A DNA stretch of 35,692 nt, taken from contig CAZFRM010000036.1 in NCBI GenBank assembly GCA_964521255.1, positions 1 through 35,692 of the forward strand. The letters are read 5' to 3'. The position numbers were made by a program, and so were the translations under genes. The DNA is from ZC4RG29 sp964521255 (GTDB taxonomy: Bacteria; Bacteroidota; Bacteroidia; Cytophagales; Cyclobacteriaceae). The notes under the pieces were generated by a model. The model was not told the DNA's origin, did no database searches, and worked only from the letters and a program-made list of their open reading frames with translations. This document shows positions 18,201-25,856 of the stretch, one piece after another. Every line of letters starts with the position of its first letter. The first letter of the stretch is position 1.

Positions 18201-18563
18201 TTTGAGACAACACTCTGGATGAATTCAGGGAAGGGAACGTTTGAAAAGAAAACATTGCCAATTGAGTCGCAGTTTTCAATCATGTATGCTATTCTTGCCG
18301 ATGACTTTGACGGAGATGGTAATCAGGATATTATTATGGGCGGAAACCTTTATCGGGCAAAACCGGAAACAGGTATCTACGATGGTAGTTATGGGCTTTT
18401 GCTCAAAGGAGATGGGAAAGGTAATTTTAGAGCGTGTTCATCTCGTGAATCGGGAGTTTGCATTAAAGGTGAAATTCGATCCATGCGAAAGCTATCTGTA
18501 AATCGTGAAAGGCTACTGTTGGTAGCGAGAAACAATGACGCTCCAGTGGCATTAAAGTATTAG
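15246..18563 (+). CDS. Giant FG-GAP/VCBS-repeat + ASPIC_UnbV lipoprotein, paralogue 1
   Basis: A 1,105-residue outer-membrane-type lipoprotein: lipobox LVGC with lipidated C18. Residues 60-490 form an integrin-like beta-propeller with repeated calcium motifs, for example D70-FNNDGLLD, DINGDGYQD (about 122), DYDKDGDLD (179), DVNKDGWQD (251), DMDNDGWKD (385) and DLDNDGDVD (477). An ASPIC_UnbV domain covers about 522-592 (FALGTKLTVITNGKKLYQEV, HFGLGRTQ, VEWPNDK). A second propeller runs from about 615 to the end (DFNNDGRED, DANGDGLPD, DIDGDGDID, DFDGDGNQD). The function of these CRTAC1-like proteins in bacteria is unknown; calcium-dependent binding of glycan or protein is plausible. It heads a tight five-gene cluster. 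Confidence 0.9.
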   Translation: MRGTELLTIIFILLLVGCRNQKNDSSPTLFKILDASSTGISFVNKLDYTEEVNTYTFRNFYNGGGVGLGDFNNDGLLDIFLAGNLVSSRLYLNNGNLKFQDITQSAGLSSDGVWVTGVSVVDINGDGYQDIYLCKSGPPGGDRRHNELFINNGDLTFTEKSKEYGLDFTGLSVHAAFFDYDKDGDLDCYLLNNSIRSVGGYDLRKGQRNIADTTGGNKLLRNDGNTFVDVSHQAGIYTSAIGFGLGITIGDVNKDGWQDMYVSNDFFERDYLYINNRDGTFSESLEKYMREISLGSMGADMADINNDALPEIFVTEMLPEKDDRLKTTSQFENWEKYKLNIDRGYYKQFSRNVLQLNNGDTTFSEISRLAGVHATDWSWGALIFDMDNDGWKDIYVANGIYKDLIDQDYVNFIANQTQVRALIQTQKNVLTRLIDSIPSNKLVNYAFHNNADLSFTNRAEDWGLGIPTHSNGSAYGDLDNDGDVDIVLNNVNMPSFVIENRSRQMHPENAFISFLLHGSEKNSFALGTKLTVITNGKKLYQEVAPTRGFMSSVDHRIHFGLGRTQVIDTVLVEWPNDKTTLLTQVQPNQLIELDQDKSSESFAKSNPLKKPALFSLLPGLPGVDFVHHENDFVDFDRDRLLFNMISNEGPCLCTGDFNNDGREDFYIGGAKGQAGRLYVQNSSGAFKSVADDVFEKGIGSEDTDCIFFDANGDGLPDLYVTSGGSEFSSNSAALRDRLYLNKGKGRIEMSEQILPSPDKFESTSVVDAADIDGDGDIDLFVGVRLIPFMYGVPANGYILLNNGKGEFENATRQIAPELLNIGMVTDGRWVDLNNDNAPDLIVVGEWMPIKIFINNHGKLEDRTKEFGLENSYGWYHSIVVGDFNNDNFSDFIAGNHGLNSRFKATETQPVSLYVNDFDKNGMIEHILTYYQNGKSYPMVLRQDLVTQLPGLKKKYLHYKDYRGQTINDIFTQNELQNTIVLNAKIFETTLWMNSGKGTFEKKTLPIESQFSIMYAILADDFDGDGNQDIIMGGNLYRAKPETGIYDGSYGLLLKGDGKGNFRACSSRESGVCIKGEIRSMRKLSVNRERLLLVARNNDAPVALKY

Positions 18564-18566
18564 TTT

Positions 18567-19130
18567 ATGATAAAAATAAAAAATGTAATTTTTATAAGCG
18601 TGTTGGGTATTGTGATCATGAGTCTTGCCTCATGCAACAATTTAAAAAGTAATGAACGTGAGAATTATGATAGCCTGTTCCTGGGCATTAGCCTCGGTAT
18701 GAGCAGGCAGGAATTCTATGACCACTGTTGGGAACTTAACAGTCAAAAAGTTTTTACTCAGGGCCCAACCAATCAAAGCGTAGAATACAAACTGACGGAA
18801 TTAAAAGATCCGGTGTACATGCGGTTTTATCCCAGTTTTCACAATGATAAAATTTATGAAATGCCAGTTTTATTCATGTACGAATCATGGGCGCCATGGA
18901 ATAGACAGTTCGCGTCAGATACCTTGTTGGTGAATATGTTGAAAGTATTCAAACGCTGGTATGGAGAAGACTTTAAAGTTTTAGATCATGAGACTATGGG
19001 AAAAGTTTATTACAAGATAGATAAGAAACGAAGAATTAACCTTTTCATCAAAGACGATCAGTTTGTTCAGGCTGTATTCACAGACCTTAAAGTTGAAAAG
19101 CAGATTAAAGAAGAAGTGGCTAAGAATTAA
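18567..19130 (+). CDS. Orphan lipoprotein between propeller paralogues
   Basis: I do not recognise a family. The 187-residue product has a lipoprotein signal (IVIMSLASC, lipidated C23) followed by a mixed alpha/beta domain: SLFLGISLGMSRQEFYDHCW, then VYMRFYPSFHNDKIYEM, a Trp-rich segment YESWAPWNRQF, and RWYGEDF. The phrase GISLGMSRQEFYD recalls the 'G(M)S..E' opening of small lipoproteins that fold like BamE/SmpA, but this is only a resemblance. It starts three bases after paralogue 1 stops and ends 11 bases before paralogue 2 starts, so it is surely co-expressed with them and probably works at the same surface. Confidence 0.75.
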   Translation: MIKIKNVIFISVLGIVIMSLASCNNLKSNERENYDSLFLGISLGMSRQEFYDHCWELNSQKVFTQGPTNQSVEYKLTELKDPVYMRFYPSFHNDKIYEMPVLFMYESWAPWNRQFASDTLLVNMLKVFKRWYGEDFKVLDHETMGKVYYKIDKKRRINLFIKDDQFVQAVFTDLKVEKQIKEEVAKN

Positions 19131-19141
19131 AATTGTTATTA

Positions 19142-22100
19142 ATGCAATCTGTTTATAATAGATGTATCCGCTTGTGCCTTGCGTTTTTTTTTCTTGGAGG
19201 GTGTTCACAATCAGAAAATGACAAATCAAAAGTTCTATTTGAGTTGATACCTCCTGAGAAAAGTGGAGTGAAATTCGTCAATCAACTTACGTTTGATAAT
19301 GCCTTTAATATTTATACCTATCGCAATTATTACAATGGAGGTGGTGTTGCCCTTGGTGACATCAATAATGATGGGTTGCTTGACATCTATCTTACTGCTA
19401 ATATGAAATCCAATAAACTGTTCCTGAATAAGGGCAATTGGCAGTTTGAAGATATTACGGATAAAGCCGGCGTTGCCGGTACGAAAGGCTGGTCAACTGG
19501 AGTGAGCATGGCTGATGTTAACGGAGATGGCTGGCTTGATATATACGTATGTAACTCAGGTGACATTAAAGGTGATAATAGAGAAAATGAACTATTCATT
19601 AACAACGGTGACCTGACGTTTACCGAAAAAGCGAAGGCATATAATGTGACGGATGGAGGTTACACCACTCACGCTGCTTTCTTTGACTACGACCGTGATG
19701 GAGACCTTGATCTGTATATCCTCAATAACTCTTATACGGCAATAGGGAGTTTTAACCTAATGAAAAACGAACGTGATAAGCGTGATCATCTCGGGGGAGA
19801 TAAGCTGATGCGTAATGATGGTGATCACTTTACAGACGTAAGTGTTGAAGCCGGTATCTATGGCAGTGTTATTGGATTTGGACTTGGGGTCACGGTTGGA
19901 GATTTTAACAAAGACAATTGGCCAGACATTTTTGTCTCAAACGATTTTTTCGAGCGTGATTATTTATACCTCAATACCGGGAAGGGATCTTTCAGGGAGT
20001 GCCTGGAATTATATATGAAAAGTATCAGCGCAACGTCGATGGGCGCTGATATGGCAGATATCGATAATGATACATATCCTGATCTTTTCGTAACGGACAT
20101 GCTACCAGAACAGAATGACAGGATCAAGACCGTCACTACATTTGAAGATTGGAACCGTTATCAATACAACCTGAAAAATGGTTACTATCATCAATTTACG
20201 CGGAACATGTTTCAGTTAAATAATGGCGATAGCACATTTAGTGAAATCGGAAGATTGTCCGGAGTGGAAGCAACCGACTGGAGTTGGGGAGCCTTGATTT
20301 TTGATATGGACAATGATGGTTATAAGGATATTTTTGTAGCGAATGGAATTTACCAGGACCTGACGAATCTTGACTTTCTCCAATTTGCCAGTAGTGAGGA
20401 GGTTGTCAGGTCGGTTGTTTCGAATAAGACGGTTGACTATAAAAAACTAACGGAAATAATTCCTTCCAATCCTATTTCAAATTATGCTTTTCATAATCAG
20501 GGAGAACTAAAATTCGTCAACAAAGCAACGGAATGGGGACTGGGCGATCCCGGTTTTTCCAATGGCTCAGCATATGGCGATCTCGATAACGATGGTGACC
20601 TGGATCTTGTCGTCAATCGCGTTAATATGGAATCTTTAGTTTATCGAAACAATAGCAACGAACTTTTCCCACAGCATCATTATTTAAAATTTAATTTGAT
20701 TGGCATAGCTAAAAATAAATTTGCTGTTGGTGCAAAGATTACATTAACAAGCGGTGAGAAAAAATTTTACCTCGAACAGATGCCCATCAGGGGATTTGAG
20801 TCAGCCGTAGATCCGCGACCTAATTTTGGATTAGGTGATGTTACATTTTTAAATTCGGTCAGAGTGGATTGGCCCGATGGACGTGTCACTTTACTTGATT
20901 CCGTTCAAGCTGATCAAACCCTCACGCTCAGACAAGAGGAAGCCATAGTTGAGACAACGACAGTCGCACAAGTTGAACCAACTGTTTTAAAGGAGGTAAA
21001 AGGGAAAACAGGGATTGATTTTATTCAAGAGGAAAATGCGTTTGTTGATTTCGACCGTGACAGGCTAATCTTTCATATGTCCAGCACGGAGGGGCCCCGG
21101 ATGAGCAAAGGTGATGTTAATAATGATGGACTTGAGGATTTTTATATAGGAGGACCAAAAGATCAACCGGGAGCTTTGTTTATTCAAAAGCCTGACGGAA
21201 GTTTTTTTCGAAGCAATGAAAAGTTGTTTTTGGAAAATGCCCTGTCGGAAGACATGGGCAGTACTTTTTTTGATGCCGATAACGATGGTGATCTTGATCT
21301 TTATGTTTGCAGCGGCGGCGTAGAATTTTCAACAAGTTCAATGGCTTTATTGGATCGGCTCTATCTTAATGATGGCAAGGGTAATTTCAAACGGTCGAAA
21401 CAAGTCTTACCCACTTTTTCCTTCGAAAGTACATCAACAGTGGCTGCAGCAGATTATGACGGTGACGGAGACATTGACCTCTTTGTGGGCGTGCGGGTTC
21501 AACCGCATCTTTATGGAATGCCTACCAATGGCTACATTCTTAACAATGATGGAAAAGGAAACTTTACACAGGTCACTAAGGATGTTGCCCCTGATTTGAA
21601 AGCTATAGGAATGATCACGGATGCGATCTGGGATGACGTGGATCAGGACAATGATCCTGATCTTATTCTGATCGGAGAATATATGCCTATTACGATCTTT
21701 ATTAACGATGGGGGTAAGCTTTCAAACAAAACATCGGCATGGGGTTTGGATAAAAGCAATGGCTGGTGGAATCGCATTAAGAAGGTCGATATAGATTTGG
21801 ATGGCGACATGGATTTTGTCGTTGGTAATCATGGTTTGAATTCACGGTTCAGGGCCACACCAGACAAACCCGTGTGTGTATATATAAATGACTTTGACCA
21901 GAACGGAACGGTCGAACAGATTCTTTGTACTTACAATGGTGATAAAAGTTATCCAATGGTGTTGAGACACGATTTGATTGCTCAGCTTCCATCATTGAAA
22001 AAGAAATATTTGAAGTTTGAAAATTATAAGGATCAAACAATTGCCGATGTTTTTACTCCCGAACAACTCGCGAATGCATTAACGTTAAATGCTTATGAAC

Positions 22101-22474
22101 TGGCCAGCGTAGTGCTCATCAACGAGGGAAACAAATTCACCATGAAGAGGCTTCCGCAAGAAGCACAACTGTCTCCTGTATATGGAATCGAGACTGGCGA
22201 TTTCGACCATGATAACTATCCTGATATTCTCTTGGGTGGCAATCTGTATAGTGTAAAACCTGAAGCTGGCAGATATGATGCAAGCTATGGTACCTTTTTA
22301 AAAGGTGACGGTAAAGGAGCGTTCCACGCTCAACCCTGGCAGGTGTCAGGTTTTCGTGTACAAGGTGAGGTTAGAGATATCATTACATTGCAATGTCAGG
22401 GTGAAGAAAGGATCATTATTGGCAGGAATAACGACTCTATCATAACATACAGGGTAAGCAACTTTAAAAAGTGA
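19142..22474 (+). CDS. Giant FG-GAP/VCBS-repeat + ASPIC_UnbV lipoprotein, paralogue 2
   Basis: A 1,110-residue lipoprotein from ATG 19142 (a TTG three codons upstream is possible but not needed). Lipobox LGGC places the lipid on Cys21. The architecture is that of paralogue 1: a first propeller with DINNDGLLD, DVNGDGWLD, DYDRDGDLD, DFNKDNWPD, DMDNDGYKD and DLDNDGDLD; ASPIC_UnbV at about 515-600 with the canonical WPDG (VRVDWPDGRVTLLDSVQ); a second propeller with DVNNDGLED, DADNDGDLD, DYDGDGDID, DLDGDMD. Long blocks are shared with paralogue 1, such as SNDFFERDYLYL and EATDWSWGALIFDMDNDG. Its stop overlaps the start of paralogue 3. Confidence 0.9.
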   Translation: MQSVYNRCIRLCLAFFFLGGCSQSENDKSKVLFELIPPEKSGVKFVNQLTFDNAFNIYTYRNYYNGGGVALGDINNDGLLDIYLTANMKSNKLFLNKGNWQFEDITDKAGVAGTKGWSTGVSMADVNGDGWLDIYVCNSGDIKGDNRENELFINNGDLTFTEKAKAYNVTDGGYTTHAAFFDYDRDGDLDLYILNNSYTAIGSFNLMKNERDKRDHLGGDKLMRNDGDHFTDVSVEAGIYGSVIGFGLGVTVGDFNKDNWPDIFVSNDFFERDYLYLNTGKGSFRECLELYMKSISATSMGADMADIDNDTYPDLFVTDMLPEQNDRIKTVTTFEDWNRYQYNLKNGYYHQFTRNMFQLNNGDSTFSEIGRLSGVEATDWSWGALIFDMDNDGYKDIFVANGIYQDLTNLDFLQFASSEEVVRSVVSNKTVDYKKLTEIIPSNPISNYAFHNQGELKFVNKATEWGLGDPGFSNGSAYGDLDNDGDLDLVVNRVNMESLVYRNNSNELFPQHHYLKFNLIGIAKNKFAVGAKITLTSGEKKFYLEQMPIRGFESAVDPRPNFGLGDVTFLNSVRVDWPDGRVTLLDSVQADQTLTLRQEEAIVETTTVAQVEPTVLKEVKGKTGIDFIQEENAFVDFDRDRLIFHMSSTEGPRMSKGDVNNDGLEDFYIGGPKDQPGALFIQKPDGSFFRSNEKLFLENALSEDMGSTFFDADNDGDLDLYVCSGGVEFSTSSMALLDRLYLNDGKGNFKRSKQVLPTFSFESTSTVAAADYDGDGDIDLFVGVRVQPHLYGMPTNGYILNNDGKGNFTQVTKDVAPDLKAIGMITDAIWDDVDQDNDPDLILIGEYMPITIFINDGGKLSNKTSAWGLDKSNGWWNRIKKVDIDLDGDMDFVVGNHGLNSRFRATPDKPVCVYINDFDQNGTVEQILCTYNGDKSYPMVLRHDLIAQLPSLKKKYLKFENYKDQTIADVFTPEQLANALTLNAYELASVVLINEGNKFTMKRLPQEAQLSPVYGIETGDFDHDNYPDILLGGNLYSVKPEAGRYDASYGTFLKGDGKGAFHAQPWQVSGFRVQGEVRDIITLQCQGEERIIIGRNNDSIITYRVSNFKK

Positions 22475-25400
22475 TACGCTCTTTCTATTATAACTTTTGT
22501 CTTTTGATACCCGGTTTATTGGGGATAATTTCATGTACAGACCAATCTGCTGATAAAGAATCCACAACTCTCTTTCATTATTTGCCACCGGACAAAACCA
22601 ATATTCATTTCATCAATCAGCTTAAAGAGACTGAGGACTTCAATATCATCGAGTACTTGTATTTCTACAATGGGGGAGGTGTGGCTATTGGTGATGTTAA
22701 TAACGATGGGCTCGCTGATATCTACTTTACTTCCAACCAGGAAGAAAACAAACTTTATCTCAACAAGGGCAACTTTGTCTTCGAAGATATTACCAGGAAA
22801 AGTGGTACCGGTGGAACAGGAAATTGGAAAACCGGTGTAACCATGGCAGATGTTAATGGTGATGGGTTCTTGGACATTTATGTATGCGGTGTAGGTAACT
22901 ATAAAAACTTTAACAGCCACAATCAACTCTTCATTAACAACGGCGATCTCACGTTCACAGATCAGACTGAGGAAAGTGGTTTATCATTTAAGGGTTTTTC
23001 AACCCACGCTTCTTTTTTCGATTATGATAATGACGGCGACCTGGATATGTACCTGGTAAACCATTCCGTACATACGCCGCGATCATATGGTGATATATCG
23101 CTAAGGTTTCAGCAGGATTCATTGGCCGGTGATCGGCTCTATCAAAATCAACTGGTACCCAGTGGCAAAACATATTTTAAGAATGTTACCACCGCAGCTG
23201 GAATTTTAAATAGTCAGATCGGTTATGGCTTATCGGTTGGCGTAGGTGATGTGAATCAGGATGGGTGGATGGACATCTACGTTTCTAATGATTTTCATGA
23301 AACTGATTACTTATACCTTAATCAAGGCAATGGTACATTCAGGCAACAAGTCGAAGAGGCTATGCGTCATACAAGTCGTTTTTCAATGGGAAATGATGTG
23401 GCTGATCTGAATAATGACTGCCGGCTTGATATTTTGACACTTGATATGCTCCCCCGAGATGAAAATGTGATAAAGGTTTCAGCAGGGGAAGACCCCTATG
23501 AAATTTTTCAGTATAAACTTCAATTTGGTTATCATTATCAGTACGCGCGCAATTCATTACAGATCAATGCAGGATCCAATGACAATAATATCCCTCAGTT
23601 CAATGAGCTCGCCTGCTTGGCGGGAGTAGAGGCAACGGATTGGAGCTGGGCTCCATTGATTGCCGATTTCGACAACGATGGACATAAAGATATTTTCATT
23701 ACTAATGGCATTGAGCGAAGACCGAATGACATGGATTATATAAGTTATATAAGCCATAAGGAATCTCAACAAAAAGGTGATCTTGAATTGGCGCGAAAGA
23801 TGCCACCTGGAAAAGTTCCCAATTTTTTCTTTAGCAATAACGGGGCGCTTGATTTTCGGGATGTATCAAAAGAGTGGATAGGTCAGCAGGCGGGTCTTTC
23901 TAACGGTGCGGCTTATGGTGATCTTGACAATGACGGTGATCTTGATCTTGTCATCAATAAGCTGAATGAAACTGCTTCTGTTTTGAGAAATGATTTAAAT
24001 CAACAGGATGGTAATAGTTATTTGCAACTTGTATTGAAGGGAAATAAATACAATACACTGGGGATAGGAACTAAAATATTTGTATGGGGAAAAGGGGAGT
24101 GTTTATATCATGAACAATCCCTTTCGAGAGGATGGCTTTCTTCGGTGGATTCCAGGATACAAATAGGGTTGGGTAAGATGAACAAAGCCGATTCCATTTT
24201 AATTATCTGGCCTGATCATTCATTTCAAAAACTATTTCAAATTGATGCTAATCAGTCATTGACAATTTCACAAAGCGATGCGCGTGAAATTTGGGATTAC
24301 AGAAAGCGTGACGATAAAAAGCAACAACTCTTTATTGAAGATAATATACTTGATTACCGGCATATCGAGAATTCATATAATGCTTTTAACAAAGAGATTC
24401 TCATGCCGCACATGTTAACAACACAAGGCCCGCATATCGCTGTTGGTGATGTAAATGGAGACAAGCTTGACGATATTTTTATTGGGGGAGCTATCAGACA
24501 ACCCGGGAATCTTTTCTTGCAGGATCGAAAGGGCAACTTTGTAAGATCACGGCAACCGTCTATCGCTTTGGATTCACTGGCAGAAGATACAGGATGTATC
24601 TTTTTCGATGCCAATGGAGATAATGCATTGGATCTTATTGTGGTTAGCGGTGGTCAACAGTACAGGGATAACGATGTTAATTTGATGCCACGATTATACC
24701 TTAATGATGGTCGGGGGAACTTCAATCGATCAAAAAGAAGTTTGCCTGAAATTTTCCTGAATGCTTCTTGTGTGAAGCCTGCGGATATTGATAACGATGG
24801 TGACCTTGACCTGTTTATCGGTGGAAGAGTAATAACGGAACGTTATGGTATAGACCCTCCGAGTTATTTACTTCTCAACGATGGCAAAGGTTCATTTAGT
24901 GATCACACCTCTCAAATGCTTAAGCAGAATTCGCTTGGGATGGTGTCGGATGCGTTATGGAATGATGTTAATGATGACGGAAAGCTTGACTTAATTGTTG
25001 TTGGTGAATGGATGCCAATAACTATTTTAATTCAACGTGACAATCTTGTCTTTGAAGATCAAACTTTGGCGTATGGGCTTGATAAAACAAATGGTTGGTG
25101 GAATACTATTATTGCTGATGATATTGACGGTGATGGAGATACTGACTTTCTCGCCGGTAACTTAGGGTTGAATTCGCGCCTACGGGCAACGGCATCCGAA
25201 CCCGTTAGCTTATATATAACTGATTTAGACCAAAATGGTAGCCTCGATCATATTCTTACTTACAATAACGGTCAGTCTTCACTGCCATTCTTATCACGTG
25301 ATCAATTAATTAAGCAGGTTCCATCATTTAAAAAGAAATTTTCAACATACGCTGATTACGAAAATGTTCGGCTCAACGATATACTGCCATCATCTGATGC

Positions 25401-25800
25401 ATCATTGATAATTCGAAAGGACGCTTACATGTTTGCCTCCGTGTACCTGGAAAAAAAAGATAATAGGTTTGTAATTCACCAGCTTCCGCTAGAAGCACAG
25501 ACAGCTCCTATCTTTTCTTTTCATGTAGAAGACTTGAATAATGACAAGCTTAAGGATATTTTATTATGTGGAAACCTTTATGCGGTGCAGCCCGATTTTG
25601 GTCGCTATGATGCCAGTTGTGGAATGGTTCTTTTTGGAAAAGGTGATAATACTTTCAAAGCTGATGCATTGATGAAATCCGGATTTGAGGTTCAGGGAGA
25701 AGGCAGAGACATTAAAACAATTCGTACACAATCCGGGGAGAAGCTCTATCTGATTTCAAGAAACAATAATACCTTAAAGACCTTTAGGAAAGTAAAATGA
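22471..25800 (+). CDS. Giant FG-GAP/VCBS-repeat + ASPIC_UnbV lipoprotein, paralogue 3
   Basis: A 1,109-residue lipoprotein starting at GTG 22471, which overlaps the TGA of paralogue 2 in GTGA; translation is therefore likely coupled. Lipobox IISC, lipidated C22. It shares the two-propeller plan (DVNNDGLAD, DVNGDGFLD, DYDNDGDLD, DVNQDGWMD, DFDNDGHKD, then after the UnbV domain DVNGDKLDD, DANGDNALD, DIDNDGDLD, DIDGDGDTD). It is the most diverged of the three: SNDFHETDYLYL for SNDFFERDYLYL, WSWAPLIADFDNDG for WSWGALIFDMDNDG, and WPDH in place of WPDG in the UnbV domain. Its length is almost unchanged, which argues for specialised rather than decaying copies. Confidence 0.9.
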   Translation: MIRSFYYNFCLLIPGLLGIISCTDQSADKESTTLFHYLPPDKTNIHFINQLKETEDFNIIEYLYFYNGGGVAIGDVNNDGLADIYFTSNQEENKLYLNKGNFVFEDITRKSGTGGTGNWKTGVTMADVNGDGFLDIYVCGVGNYKNFNSHNQLFINNGDLTFTDQTEESGLSFKGFSTHASFFDYDNDGDLDMYLVNHSVHTPRSYGDISLRFQQDSLAGDRLYQNQLVPSGKTYFKNVTTAAGILNSQIGYGLSVGVGDVNQDGWMDIYVSNDFHETDYLYLNQGNGTFRQQVEEAMRHTSRFSMGNDVADLNNDCRLDILTLDMLPRDENVIKVSAGEDPYEIFQYKLQFGYHYQYARNSLQINAGSNDNNIPQFNELACLAGVEATDWSWAPLIADFDNDGHKDIFITNGIERRPNDMDYISYISHKESQQKGDLELARKMPPGKVPNFFFSNNGALDFRDVSKEWIGQQAGLSNGAAYGDLDNDGDLDLVINKLNETASVLRNDLNQQDGNSYLQLVLKGNKYNTLGIGTKIFVWGKGECLYHEQSLSRGWLSSVDSRIQIGLGKMNKADSILIIWPDHSFQKLFQIDANQSLTISQSDAREIWDYRKRDDKKQQLFIEDNILDYRHIENSYNAFNKEILMPHMLTTQGPHIAVGDVNGDKLDDIFIGGAIRQPGNLFLQDRKGNFVRSRQPSIALDSLAEDTGCIFFDANGDNALDLIVVSGGQQYRDNDVNLMPRLYLNDGRGNFNRSKRSLPEIFLNASCVKPADIDNDGDLDLFIGGRVITERYGIDPPSYLLLNDGKGSFSDHTSQMLKQNSLGMVSDALWNDVNDDGKLDLIVVGEWMPITILIQRDNLVFEDQTLAYGLDKTNGWWNTIIADDIDGDGDTDFLAGNLGLNSRLRATASEPVSLYITDLDQNGSLDHILTYNNGQSSLPFLSRDQLIKQVPSFKKKFSTYADYENVRLNDILPSSDASLIIRKDAYMFASVYLEKKDNRFVIHQLPLEAQTAPIFSFHVEDLNNDKLKDILLCGNLYAVQPDFGRYDASCGMVLFGKGDNTFKADALMKSGFEVQGEGRDIKTIRTQSGEKLYLISRNNNTLKTFRKVK

Positions 25801-25856
25801 GGTAAATCCAAATTTTCTGTTTATCTGCCGGGAATCTTTACTTAGAAAGAATAAAA

